Position numbers and translations under genes: made by a program. Of a stretch of 64,000 bases of DNA, positions 27,461 through 34,388 are shown in pieces; the first letter of the stretch is position 1, and each line of letters opens with the position of its first letter. Under the pieces are notes generated by a model that had not been told where the DNA came from, made no database searches, and saw nothing but the letters and a program-made list of their open reading frames with translations. This DNA is from Gammaproteobacteria bacterium (GTDB lineage: Bacteria; Pseudomonadota; Gammaproteobacteria; S012-40): contig JAOUMY010000004.1 of NCBI GenBank assembly GCA_029881255.1, forward strand, positions 85,313 through 149,312, in the 5' to 3' direction.

Positions 27461-28219
27461 TTGATACGTAAGTCAATCTCGGCAATTCGCCTAGCACTTC
27501 AGTTTTTAACTCGTCTCCCGGTGAAATCATCGCCAACCGTTCCCACAGATCACGAGTTGGCGAGCTCGGTAAAAGCCTTTCCTATTGCAGGCGCGGTTAT
27601 TGGTTTTGTACTGGCGTGTTTTATTGTCCTTACACAAGCTCTTCCGGATTATCTCCAGGCTGCCCTAGTTTTGATCGTATGGGTCGCGTTAACGGGTAAT
27701 CTGCACATGGACGGCTTAGCGGATACGGCTGATGCCTGGGCAGGTGGTAGAGGGCAAAAGGATCGTATTCTCGCTATTATGAAGGATCCGCACACCGGGG
27801 CTGCCGCTGTGAGTGTCGTGGTGCTCACATTGTTAGTCAAATGGTCTGCGGTCTCGGCTTTGTTACCTGGCGACAACCTGCTCGTTTTTTTTCTGGTTCC
27901 CATAGTCCCACGCGCAACAATGTTGCTATTTTTTACCTCTATGCAATATCTACGAAGTGAAGGTGGTTTGGCCTCTGGATATAGCGATGCGATTTCTCAT
28001 ACGACTCTTGCCGCAATTTTACTGCTCACATTTCTTGTCGTGATAGCGCTTGCTGCCTGGCTAGGCATTCTCATGTTTGCGGCAGCAGTAGCAAGTTTTG
28101 TAATTTTTTATTTCTATTGGCGACTCCTGCTCGGAGGATATACCGGTGATATTATTGGGGCATACGTGGAAATAACGGAGTGTCTTATGCTCGTCGTCGC
28201 CGTGGCTTGGCTAGTTTAA
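27461..28219 (+). CDS. cobS: Adenosylcobinamide-GDP ribazoletransferase (cobalamin synthase)
   Basis: Joins adenosylcobinamide-GDP with alpha-ribazole in the last steps of vitamin B12 assembly, in the inner membrane. It has 252 residues, with LALQFLTRLPV at the N terminus, the signature HMDGLADTADAWAGG (about residues 84-98) with its acidic metal site, and about six hydrophobic segments. The start is TTG at 27461, with AAGAGG 10 bases upstream. No other cobalamin gene is nearby, so it may serve salvage or work with genes elsewhere. Its end overlaps the convergent nsrR by 4 bases. Confidence 0.92.
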   Translation: MIRKSISAIRLALQFLTRLPVKSSPTVPTDHELASSVKAFPIAGAVIGFVLACFIVLTQALPDYLQAALVLIVWVALTGNLHMDGLADTADAWAGGRGQKDRILAIMKDPHTGAAAVSVVVLTLLVKWSAVSALLPGDNLLVFFLVPIVPRATMLLFFTSMQYLRSEGGLASGYSDAISHTTLAAILLLTFLVVIALAAWLGILMFAAAVASFVIFYFYWRLLLGGYTGDIIGAYVEITECLMLVVAVAWLV

Positions 28220-28671
28220 GATGGCTTGCGAGGGAACCATTTTACCGCTGTCTCTGCCCCTTCTTCTACCGCGCATGAAACCATGTCAGCCAGCGTATAT
28301 CGTCTCAACTCGGCTAAAAACGCATCAGTTGCCCGGCCTAGTACGGCTTTTAGTCGACAAACGGGTTCCACGGTACATGCTGGGCTTTCCGCATCGAAAC
28401 ATTCAACAACATTGAAATGAGGCTCTGTGTCCATAACGACATCGGCGATATTGATGTCTATTGCCTTGCCCGATAAACTCAAGCCACCCCCTTTTCCCCT
28501 TGTGGAAATTATATAGCCTTTCAAAACCAGGTTATGGACGACCTTGACTAAATGATTGCGTGAGATTTGATAAAACTCGGCTATTTCACCGATTGTGCTC
28601 AGTTTGTCACCATGAATTTCCAGATAAATCAGAGTTCTGAGAGAATAATCGGTGTAAAGGGTAAGTTGCAT
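28216..28671 (-). CDS. nsrR: NsrR-type nitric oxide-sensing repressor (Rrf2 family)
   Basis: A 151-residue Rrf2-family regulator. The winged helix begins MQLTLYTDYSLRTLIYL and continues ISRNHLVKVVHNLVLKGYI, close to NsrR. Three Cys (91, 99, 105; ECFDAESPACTVEPVC) have the spacing that binds the Fe-S cluster destroyed by NO. GAGG precedes the ATG. It is divergent from the truncated-haemoglobin operon, whose promoter holds an NsrR-like operator. Repression of that operon, relieved by NO, is the natural reading. Other Rrf2 proteins such as IscR have different Cys spacing. Confidence 0.88.
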   Translation of the reverse strand: MQLTLYTDYSLRTLIYLEIHGDKLSTIGEIAEFYQISRNHLVKVVHNLVLKGYIISTRGKGGGLSLSGKAIDINIADVVMDTEPHFNVVECFDAESPACTVEPVCRLKAVLGRATDAFLAELRRYTLADMVSCAVEEGAETAVKWFPRKPS

Positions 28672-28747
28672 GGGTCACCTCGGTTGTAGCCCAGTTTACT
28701 CCGTATTCAGTTCACGTTCAAAAACATGTATTCAGGATATATATTTA

Positions 28748-28776
28748 TTGACAAATTCAATAACCCGATATTTAAT
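28748..28776 (+). promoter_or_regulatory. Sigma-70 promoter of the truncated-haemoglobin operon
   Basis: TTGACA (28748-28753, consensus) and TTTAAT (28771-28776, 5/6) are 17 bases apart. Transcription should start near 28783, leaving an 83-base leader. Confidence 0.75.
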
Positions 28777-28794
28777 GCATTTAAGATGCATCTT
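28772..28794. promoter_or_regulatory. NsrR-like operator overlapping the -10 box
   Basis: An 11-1-11 inverted repeat: TTAATGCATTT (28772-28782), A, AGATGCATCTT (28784-28794). It follows the known NsrR pattern AAGATGCYTTT-N-AAARGCATCTT. It covers the -10 and the start point, so bound NsrR would block transcription. Confidence 0.72.
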
Positions 28795-28865
28795 TAAAGG
28801 ACGATATGGTAGGGACACTTTTTTAGATTGAGTTTTGTATGTCAATAACCACGGAGAAAAAGTAA

Positions 28866-29234
28866 ATGAGTGAAACATTGTATGATCGCCTGGGTGGGGA
28901 AGCGGCTGTAAATGCAGCTGTGGACATCTTCTATCGTAAAGTTCTTGCGGATGATCGTATCAATCATTGGTTCGAAAATACAAACATGGAAAAGCAAGCG
29001 GCCAAGCAGAAAGCCTTTCTTACCATGGCGTTTGGTGGCCCACATAGCTATACCGGCAAAGATATGCGCGACGGACACGCTCACCTCGTTGCGAAAGGCT
29101 TAGGTGACGTAGACTTCGATGCGGTTATCGAGAATTTAGGGGCTACCTTGCAGGAGCTGAATGTACCGCAAGACATGATCGCTGAGGCAGCGGCCATTGC
29201 AGAAAGCACTCGTAACGATGTGTTAGGCCGCTAA
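28866..29234 (+). CDS. Group I truncated haemoglobin
   Basis: A 122-residue 2-on-2 globin of the trHbN type. It begins TLYDRLGGEAAV, the usual N-terminal motif. FYRKVLAD gives the B-helix Tyr23 likely to contact bound ligand. FGGPHSYTGKDMRDGHAHL (about residues 56-74) holds the proximal His71. Proteins of this group bind O2 tightly and convert NO to nitrate when re-reduced. The reductase gene 11 bases downstream and the NsrR-like operator upstream support an NO-detoxification role here. GGAG precedes the ATG. Confidence 0.93.
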   Translation: MSETLYDRLGGEAAVNAAVDIFYRKVLADDRINHWFENTNMEKQAAKQKAFLTMAFGGPHSYTGKDMRDGHAHLVAKGLGDVDFDAVIENLGATLQELNVPQDMIAEAAAIAESTRNDVLGR

Positions 29235-29245
29235 GTTTTCACGCC

Positions 29246-30217
29246 ATGCCGCAGCTCCAATTTAGAGAAAAGTTCTATACCACTGAGGGCGAGGAATCTG
29301 TTTTAGATTGCTTGCTGCGGCACGGTGTTGAAGTTCCCCATAGTTGCAAGAAAGGTACTTGCCATACCTGCACACTAAAAGTGACAGAGGGAGTGGTTCC
29401 TGAAGAGTCTCAACGTGGATTAAAGGATACCGAAAAAGCGCAGGGTCTTTTTCTATCGTGCTCCTGTCGTCCAAGCGCCGATATGACGGTATTACTACCT
29501 GACGTGAGTGGTCAACAGCACACGGTAAGTGTATTGCAAAAAGATCACATCGCTGACGATGTGATTCGTCTTAGGCTAGATGTTCCCGATGGTTTTAGCT
29601 ATCGTCCTGGTCAATTCATCAACCTCTACAAAACACCTGTCATAACTCGATCTTATTCTCTTGCGAGCATGGGCGATTCTGAAGCCTTCCTCGAGCTACA
29701 TATAAAACATGTTAAGGGCGGACAAGTTAGTGATTGGCTTGCACAAGACCTAAAACCAGGTGACGAAATTGTAATCGGTGATGCCCTTGGAAGTAGTTTT
29801 TACCTAGCGGAAAAACTGGATCAAAATCTGCTTCTTGTCGGCACTGGAACAGGATTGTCGCCACTGTACGGGATCGCCCGTTCAGCTGTGGCGTCGGGGC
29901 ATACAGGGCAGATCAAATTGTTTCACGGTAGCAGGACCCGAAACGGACTTTATCTGGATCGTGAGTTACGGAAGTTTGCTGATGACGTGAGTAATTTCGA
30001 ATATACTGCGTGTGTTTCCGGAGAATCAAATTTGCCTGTAGGTTTTCATGAGGGGCGTGCGAATGACTTGGCGCTCAAAGAGAACAAGGATCTGAAGAAT
30101 TGGCGTGTATTTTTATGCGGACATCCAGATATGGTGGAGAAGACCAAGCTCAAAAGCTATCTTGCAGGTGCATCGCTTTACGATATTCACGCGGACCCAT
30201 TTATCCCAGCAACATAG
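29246..30217 (+). CDS. Ferredoxin-FAD-NAD(P)H reductase, probable partner of the truncated haemoglobin
   Basis: A 323-residue electron-transfer protein. The N terminus is a plant-type 2Fe-2S ferredoxin (Cys34, Cys39, Cys42 and Cys72 or Cys74; SCKKGTCHTC). It is followed by an FAD domain (RSYSLAS, about residue 135) and an NAD(P)H domain (LVGTGTGLSPL, about 198-208; CGHPDMV near 292). This is the layout of class IB oxygenase reductases. Next to a truncated haemoglobin it would supply electrons, together doing what a one-piece flavohaemoglobin does. The ATG lacks a clear ribosome site and may rely on coupling to the globin gene 11 bases upstream. Confidence 0.88.
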   Translation: MPQLQFREKFYTTEGEESVLDCLLRHGVEVPHSCKKGTCHTCTLKVTEGVVPEESQRGLKDTEKAQGLFLSCSCRPSADMTVLLPDVSGQQHTVSVLQKDHIADDVIRLRLDVPDGFSYRPGQFINLYKTPVITRSYSLASMGDSEAFLELHIKHVKGGQVSDWLAQDLKPGDEIVIGDALGSSFYLAEKLDQNLLLVGTGTGLSPLYGIARSAVASGHTGQIKLFHGSRTRNGLYLDRELRKFADDVSNFEYTACVSGESNLPVGFHEGRANDLALKENKDLKNWRVFLCGHPDMVEKTKLKSYLAGASLYDIHADPFIPAT

Positions 30218-30232
30218 TTCACATGCGACGAC

Positions 30233-30670
30233 ATGTTTAGTCGATTAGCCAGAGATCCTTTGTTCTGGTTTGCCTGCCTGGCTGCCATTATTCTTTGGAT
30301 AATTCTCAACGTTTTTGGCGACGCCGTTTTTTCGTTTGAATCTCCAAAGAAAGATTCCACGACCTTTCTATTAATGGTCGTTCTCATTTATCCTTTGTTA
30401 GAAGAGTTGGCATTTCGTGGCTGGCTACAAGGTCAATTGTTACGGCTTAACCGCTTGAGTGTGACGCTGTGGTTGGTGAGTTCTGCGAATGTTCTGACAT
30501 CCATTGTGTTCGCTGGTGTGCATATAGTGGCGCAACATGCGATGTTGGCGGGCCTTGTTTTTTTTCCCTCCCTGGTATTTGGCTTGTTTCGTGAGCGCTA
30601 TGATAGTGTGCTTCCTTCAATATTGCTGCACGCTTTCTATAATTTCGGGTGGTTTTTATGGGTGGTCTAG
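30233..30670 (+). CDS. CPBP-family intramembrane protease
   Basis: A 145-residue membrane protein with about four hydrophobic segments. It has the three conserved motifs of CPBP/Rce1-like glutamic proteases: LLEELAFRGW (Glu57, Glu58, Arg62), SIVFAGVH (His near 97) and LLHAFYN near the end. It is short, about the minimal family size, as in the small proteases that process C-terminal sorting signals. It lies 15 bases after the reductase and is probably on the NsrR-controlled transcript. Its substrate is not evident; no sorting-signal protein was seen in the window. Confidence 0.75.
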   Translation: MFSRLARDPLFWFACLAAIILWIILNVFGDAVFSFESPKKDSTTFLLMVVLIYPLLEELAFRGWLQGQLLRLNRLSVTLWLVSSANVLTSIVFAGVHIVAQHAMLAGLVFFPSLVFGLFRERYDSVLPSILLHAFYNFGWFLWVV

Positions 30671-30800
30671 CTCAGAAGTTGCCGGAATACTTGACACTAA
30701 CCTGCTAATACTAATGTATTAATTGTTTAACACACGAATTCTAATTTTGCGTCACTAAAACTCATTAACGTATTAATTTTAGAGTATATATTTGGGTGAA

Positions 30801-30822
30801 AAGACACTTGGGGTGTTTTTTT
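30801..30822 (+). terminator. Short terminator after the globin operon
   Basis: AAGACAC pairs with GTGTTTT (one G-U) around TTGGG, followed by more T residues. It lies about 130 bases after the protease stop. Confidence 0.4.
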
Positions 30823-30872
30823 GAAACCAATTATCCTGTCGAGATATCTTACAAACCAGTATTGGTTGATGG

Positions 30873-30901
30873 TTGAATGGGTCTAATTAATTGTATTTAA
30901 T
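30873..30901 (+). promoter_or_regulatory. Sigma-70-like promoter in the intergenic region
   Basis: TTGAAT (30873-30878) and TTTAAT (30896-30901) are 17 bases apart. Predicted start near 30908, pointing toward the hairpin and the export operon. Confidence 0.5.
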
Positions 30902-30907
30902 GACAAA

Positions 30908-31120
30908 AAATGAATTGGTCCGATACCTGCTAAACCTCCCGTGCTGGTTGTAGTAGGCTTCTATTTCCTGCCGTATGGACAGGTGGCTTTATGGAAGGAC
31001 TAATCAGCGAATGAGGTAAGACCTCTCGCAAACATAAGAAGTTACGGACAAATAATAAGAAGATACTTACGAGGCCACGAGATTTACAACAGGGACATGT
31101 TGTTACTCGTGGCTTTTGTT
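30908..31120 (+). ncRNA. Candidate small RNA or attenuated leader
   Basis: Bounded by the promoter at 30873-30901 and the hairpin at 31074-31120, giving an RNA of about 210 bases. Smaller stems inside are CCTG/CAGG (about 30968-30983) and GAGG/CCTC (about 31013-31025). No known riboswitch core was recognised. If transcription reads through the hairpin, it would be the 5' leader of the second polysaccharide operon. Confidence 0.35.
31074..31120 (+). terminator. Strong hairpin with T-tract
   Basis: GCCACGAG (31074-31081) pairs with CTCGTGGC (31106-31113), then ACAACA pairs with TGTTGT inside, closing on GGGACA. TTTTGTTT follows at once. A good rho-independent terminator about 200 bases before the export gene. 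Confidence 0.7.
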
Positions 31121-31317
31121 TATATGCAGTCTTATCCGCGGAAAACTTCCCTTTAACAGCTCATTAAGTCAAATCGTCTATTATGCCCGCTGGTACTCAA
31201 TGATATTGCCAGCTTTAGTGTCGTCCTGTCGGTTACTGGTATATCATATGCCGGCCCTGTCTTCAGATTATGTTAACAGTATTTTCAAAATAAATTGCAG
31301 TGAGTTCCTAGATCGAT

Positions 31318-32058
31318 ATGACTGGACAAATTAAACCGGGATTGAGTCCGTTCAGAGTTATGGTGCGACTAATTTTGGTGATTACGATATTAGTATTTTT
31401 TCCGTTTGAGTCGATGGCTCAGCAGGAGTTGGATATTATTGCTGCGGATCCACATTCACTTGAATATGGCGACCCTAGTACGCGCCCGGAAGCAGGTACC
31501 CATGAGTACAGAATTGGACCGCATGATTTGCTAGAAGTAGACGTATTCAGAGTGGAAGAATTTACCCGAGTTGTCAGAGTTAATTCGCGGGGAAGCATCA
31601 GTCTGCCCTTGATTGGCTCGGTCGTGGCACATGGAAAAACCAGCGAGGAACTGGAACAGATAATCGCAAAATCGCTGCAGTTGAGTTTTCTTCAAGAACC
31701 ACATGTCAGTGTATTTGTAAAAGAATATGCAAGCCAGAAAGTAACGCTAGAAGGCGAGGTGAAGAAGCCTGGTCTATATGCATTGACGGGACGTACGACT
31801 GTTTTACAGGCGATTGCCATGGCAGAGGGACTGACGGATTTGGCGGATATTGGTGGCGTGCAACTCTTTCGCCCTAATCGTGATGGTCGAATGCTGAGTT
31901 ATGTTCTCGATGTTAAAGCGATACGCAACGGCGAGACGCGAGATCCGCTGGTATTTGGCAATGATATTCTAGTCGTTCATCGCGCCACATTTAGATCGTT
32001 TACCAAAGCACTGACCGATACCTTGCGCGGCTTTGTCACATTTGGGAGACCTTTTTAA
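31318..32058 (+). CDS. Wza-like polysaccharide export protein, second module
   Basis: A 246-residue secreted export protein. The signal segment (VRLILVITILVFFPFESMAQ) is cleaved near residue 35. The Poly_export domain has YRIGPHDLLEVDVFRVEEFT and VNSRGSISLPLIGSV, and one SLBB part has VTLEGEVKKPGLYAL. There is no lipobox Cys. It is a different protein from the one at 21655, longer at both ends. The stop overlaps the start of the kinase by one base (TAATG). It is the first gene after the hairpin-containing gap. Confidence 0.88.
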   Translation: MTGQIKPGLSPFRVMVRLILVITILVFFPFESMAQQELDIIAADPHSLEYGDPSTRPEAGTHEYRIGPHDLLEVDVFRVEEFTRVVRVNSRGSISLPLIGSVVAHGKTSEELEQIIAKSLQLSFLQEPHVSVFVKEYASQKVTLEGEVKKPGLYALTGRTTVLQAIAMAEGLTDLADIGGVQLFRPNRDGRMLSYVLDVKAIRNGETRDPLVFGNDILVVHRATFRSFTKALTDTLRGFVTFGRPF

Positions 32059-34337
32059 TGTCTCAATGGCCTGAACGTCGGCGTAGCGATATCGGTGGGG
32101 GAGAGGTTCGACATCTTTCTGAACGCCGAAGAAAAACGGACGCGGTCGACGATAACTACCTCGCTCGTCAATTGGTATTAGAATCGTATCAGGAAGAACC
32201 TCAGGTCAATCTACGTGATTATTGGCAGATACTCAGACGTCGACAGTCGATTATTTTACTCTTTGCTGGCTTGGTGTTGTTCACTACCTTGATTGCCAGC
32301 ATGTTGATGACGCCAATCTACCGCGCTAGTTTGTTGTTGCAAATTGATCGTGAATCACCCAAGGTGCTCAATTACCAGGATGTGACGCCAGTCGAGTCTA
32401 TCAATGATAAAGACTTTTATCAGACCCAATACGAATTGCTCAGAAGTTATACCTTAGTCAAACGCGTGATAAATGAACTAGACCTGATCCACCATCCCGT
32501 ACTGTTAAAGGAAACGGAGCCTTCCAGTCTGCGCGCTGTTATGGGTGAAATGTTGCTCTGGTTTGCAGAGGAGCAGGAGAATCGATTAAGCGAAGATAAT
32601 CGATGGCTGGAATATTTTTTAAATCGATTAACGGTGGAGCCAGTCAAGAATTCACGTTTGGTTCGCGTGCATTTCGATAGTACAGACCCTGAAACCGCGA
32701 CAATGATTGTGAATAACTATGCCGAAAACTACATCAACATGAATCTGGAGCGTCGATACGATGCTTCCTCATATGCGAAATCATTTCTTGATGAGCGCCT
32801 GGCAAGCGTGAAGATTCGCCTTGAAGAGTCTGAGCAGCGTTTGGTGGCGTTCGCACGGCAAAATCAAATCATTAATATTGATGACAAGCAAAATATCGAT
32901 ACTGAAAAATTGCGTGAAACGAACCTTGCCCTCGCTAGGGCGGAACAGGCTAGAATTTCCAGTGAGGCAATTTTCAATGAAATGAGGAAAGCGGAGGATG
33001 ATCATTTATCCGAAATACTTGATAGTGAAGTCATACAAACGCTGAAAAACAACAAAGCAAAGCTGGAAGCTGAATATGAAGACAAGCGCCGAGTATTTAA
33101 GCCTGCATATCCGGCGATGTTGCAGCTAGCAGGGCAGATTGAGATTATTGAGAAGAAGATTCATCTCGAAATTGCTAGTGTACGTGCGGCTTTAGAAGCC
33201 AAATACAATGCAGCCAGAGACAAAGAAAACATGTTGCGCGAGAATTTGGCGGAAATTAAAGAAAGCGTGTTAGCTCTGCAGGATCGTAGTATACAGTACA
33301 ATATACTCAAGCGTGAGGTCGACACTAATCGAGAGTTATACGAAGGCTTGCTACAACGTATGAAAGAGGTTGGGGTAGCGGGTGGAATCAGTACCAATAA
33401 TATTTCGGTGGTAGATCCCGCTGCGATTCCTGACAAGAAACACAAGCCACGTCTGCTCATCAACATGTTGTTAGCACTGTTCGTCGGATTTCTAGGCGGA
33501 GTCGGTCTGGCGTTTCTTTTCGAGCACCTGGATGACAGCATAAAAATGCCAGAGGATTTCGAGAGACTGGTACAACTTCCCGTTATTGGCCTGATTCCCT
33601 TCCATGAATCGAAAGGGCGCGATGATGTAGATGTAGCCCTGATGTGCTATACCGATCCGTCATCGGCAGTTGCGGAAGCCTATCGCTCAATGCGTACGGC
33701 GCTGAATTTTTCCACCACTAACGGTGCACCGCAAGTCATGTTGGTAACCAGTCCTTCTCCTGGTGAAGGTAAGAGTACAACAGCGCTTAGCACGGCGATT
33801 ACGTTTAATCAGACGGGCAAGAAGGTATTGCTTGTCGATACAGACCTGCGGAATCCGTCATTACACAAAATGCTCAATCTATCTAATGCCGATGGGCTTT
33901 CCAATTTTCTGACCGGCAACAGTAAACCGATTGATGTGTCACACGCGACAAATATTGATAACTTGTTTGTAATTACATCAGGTCCAGTGTGTCCAAATCC
34001 GGCTGAGCTTTTGTCAGGGACGCGGATGCAGGAGTTGCTGGTTTACGCCCGCGAAGCATTCGACTGTATTGTTCTTGATGGCCCGCCTGTTTTGGGTCTG
34101 GCCGACGCGCTATTGTTGTCAAATATGGCAGATGGGACCCTGATAGTCGCAGAGTCAGGCGTCACGCGCCAAGATTCGCTTAAATCGAGTGTTAAACGAC
34201 TGCGCAATGCGCGGGCTCATCTCATTGGTGGTTTGGTAACCAAAGTCAGCGAGCATATGGTTGGGTATGGGCAATATGCCGGTTATTATTACTATGAACG
34301 TTCCGATGGGCAGGACCAGCCTCGGCTGCCAGTGTAA
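32058..34337 (+). CDS. Wzc-like chain-length regulator and tyrosine autokinase, second module
   Basis: A 759-residue paralogue of the protein at 22268. An Arg-rich cytoplasmic N terminus (about 65 residues) precedes the first membrane helix (about 72-94). A long coiled coil and a second helix (about 470-490) follow. The BY-kinase has Walker A SPGEGKST (about 566-573), Walker A' LLVDTDLRNP and Walker B CIVLDGPP. The tail has a tyrosine cluster (YGQYAGYYYYE). These are the classical kinase motifs, fuller than in the first copy. Its dephosphorylation by the CpsB-type protein at 40524 is likely, as the pair usually occur together. Confidence 0.93.
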   Translation: MSQWPERRRSDIGGGEVRHLSERRRKTDAVDDNYLARQLVLESYQEEPQVNLRDYWQILRRRQSIILLFAGLVLFTTLIASMLMTPIYRASLLLQIDRESPKVLNYQDVTPVESINDKDFYQTQYELLRSYTLVKRVINELDLIHHPVLLKETEPSSLRAVMGEMLLWFAEEQENRLSEDNRWLEYFLNRLTVEPVKNSRLVRVHFDSTDPETATMIVNNYAENYINMNLERRYDASSYAKSFLDERLASVKIRLEESEQRLVAFARQNQIINIDDKQNIDTEKLRETNLALARAEQARISSEAIFNEMRKAEDDHLSEILDSEVIQTLKNNKAKLEAEYEDKRRVFKPAYPAMLQLAGQIEIIEKKIHLEIASVRAALEAKYNAARDKENMLRENLAEIKESVLALQDRSIQYNILKREVDTNRELYEGLLQRMKEVGVAGGISTNNISVVDPAAIPDKKHKPRLLINMLLALFVGFLGGVGLAFLFEHLDDSIKMPEDFERLVQLPVIGLIPFHESKGRDDVDVALMCYTDPSSAVAEAYRSMRTALNFSTTNGAPQVMLVTSPSPGEGKSTTALSTAITFNQTGKKVLLVDTDLRNPSLHKMLNLSNADGLSNFLTGNSKPIDVSHATNIDNLFVITSGPVCPNPAELLSGTRMQELLVYAREAFDCIVLDGPPVLGLADALLLSNMADGTLIVAESGVTRQDSLKSSVKRLRNARAHLIGGLVTKVSEHMVGYGQYAGYYYYERSDGQDQPRLPV

Positions 34338-34388
34338 TTGCAAGTTCATTGTGATAATATCCTAAGCCTAAGATTAATAGGTAAATAA

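Larger units (their letters stand above)
30671..31317. other. 647-base intergenic region between the globin operon and the second polysaccharide module
   Basis: A+T-rich and without a supported protein gene. It holds a small terminator (30801-30822), a sigma-70-like promoter (30873-30901), about 170 bases of transcribed sequence and a strong hairpin with T-tract (31074-31120). Another 200 bases with no clear signal lead to the export gene. A 72-codon frame at 31116-31334 overlaps the next gene and lacks a ribosome site. Confidence 0.5.

Noticed and set aside
30908-31120. A c-di-GMP, cobalamin or other known riboswitch in the leader
   Set aside because: None of the conserved cores is present; only generic stems are seen.
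31228-31250. A sigma-54-like TGG...GC pair before the second export gene
   Set aside because: Correct spacing but weak -24 and -12 boxes.
31116-31334. A 72-codon frame after the hairpin
   Set aside because: Overlaps the export gene start, with no ribosome site or family.
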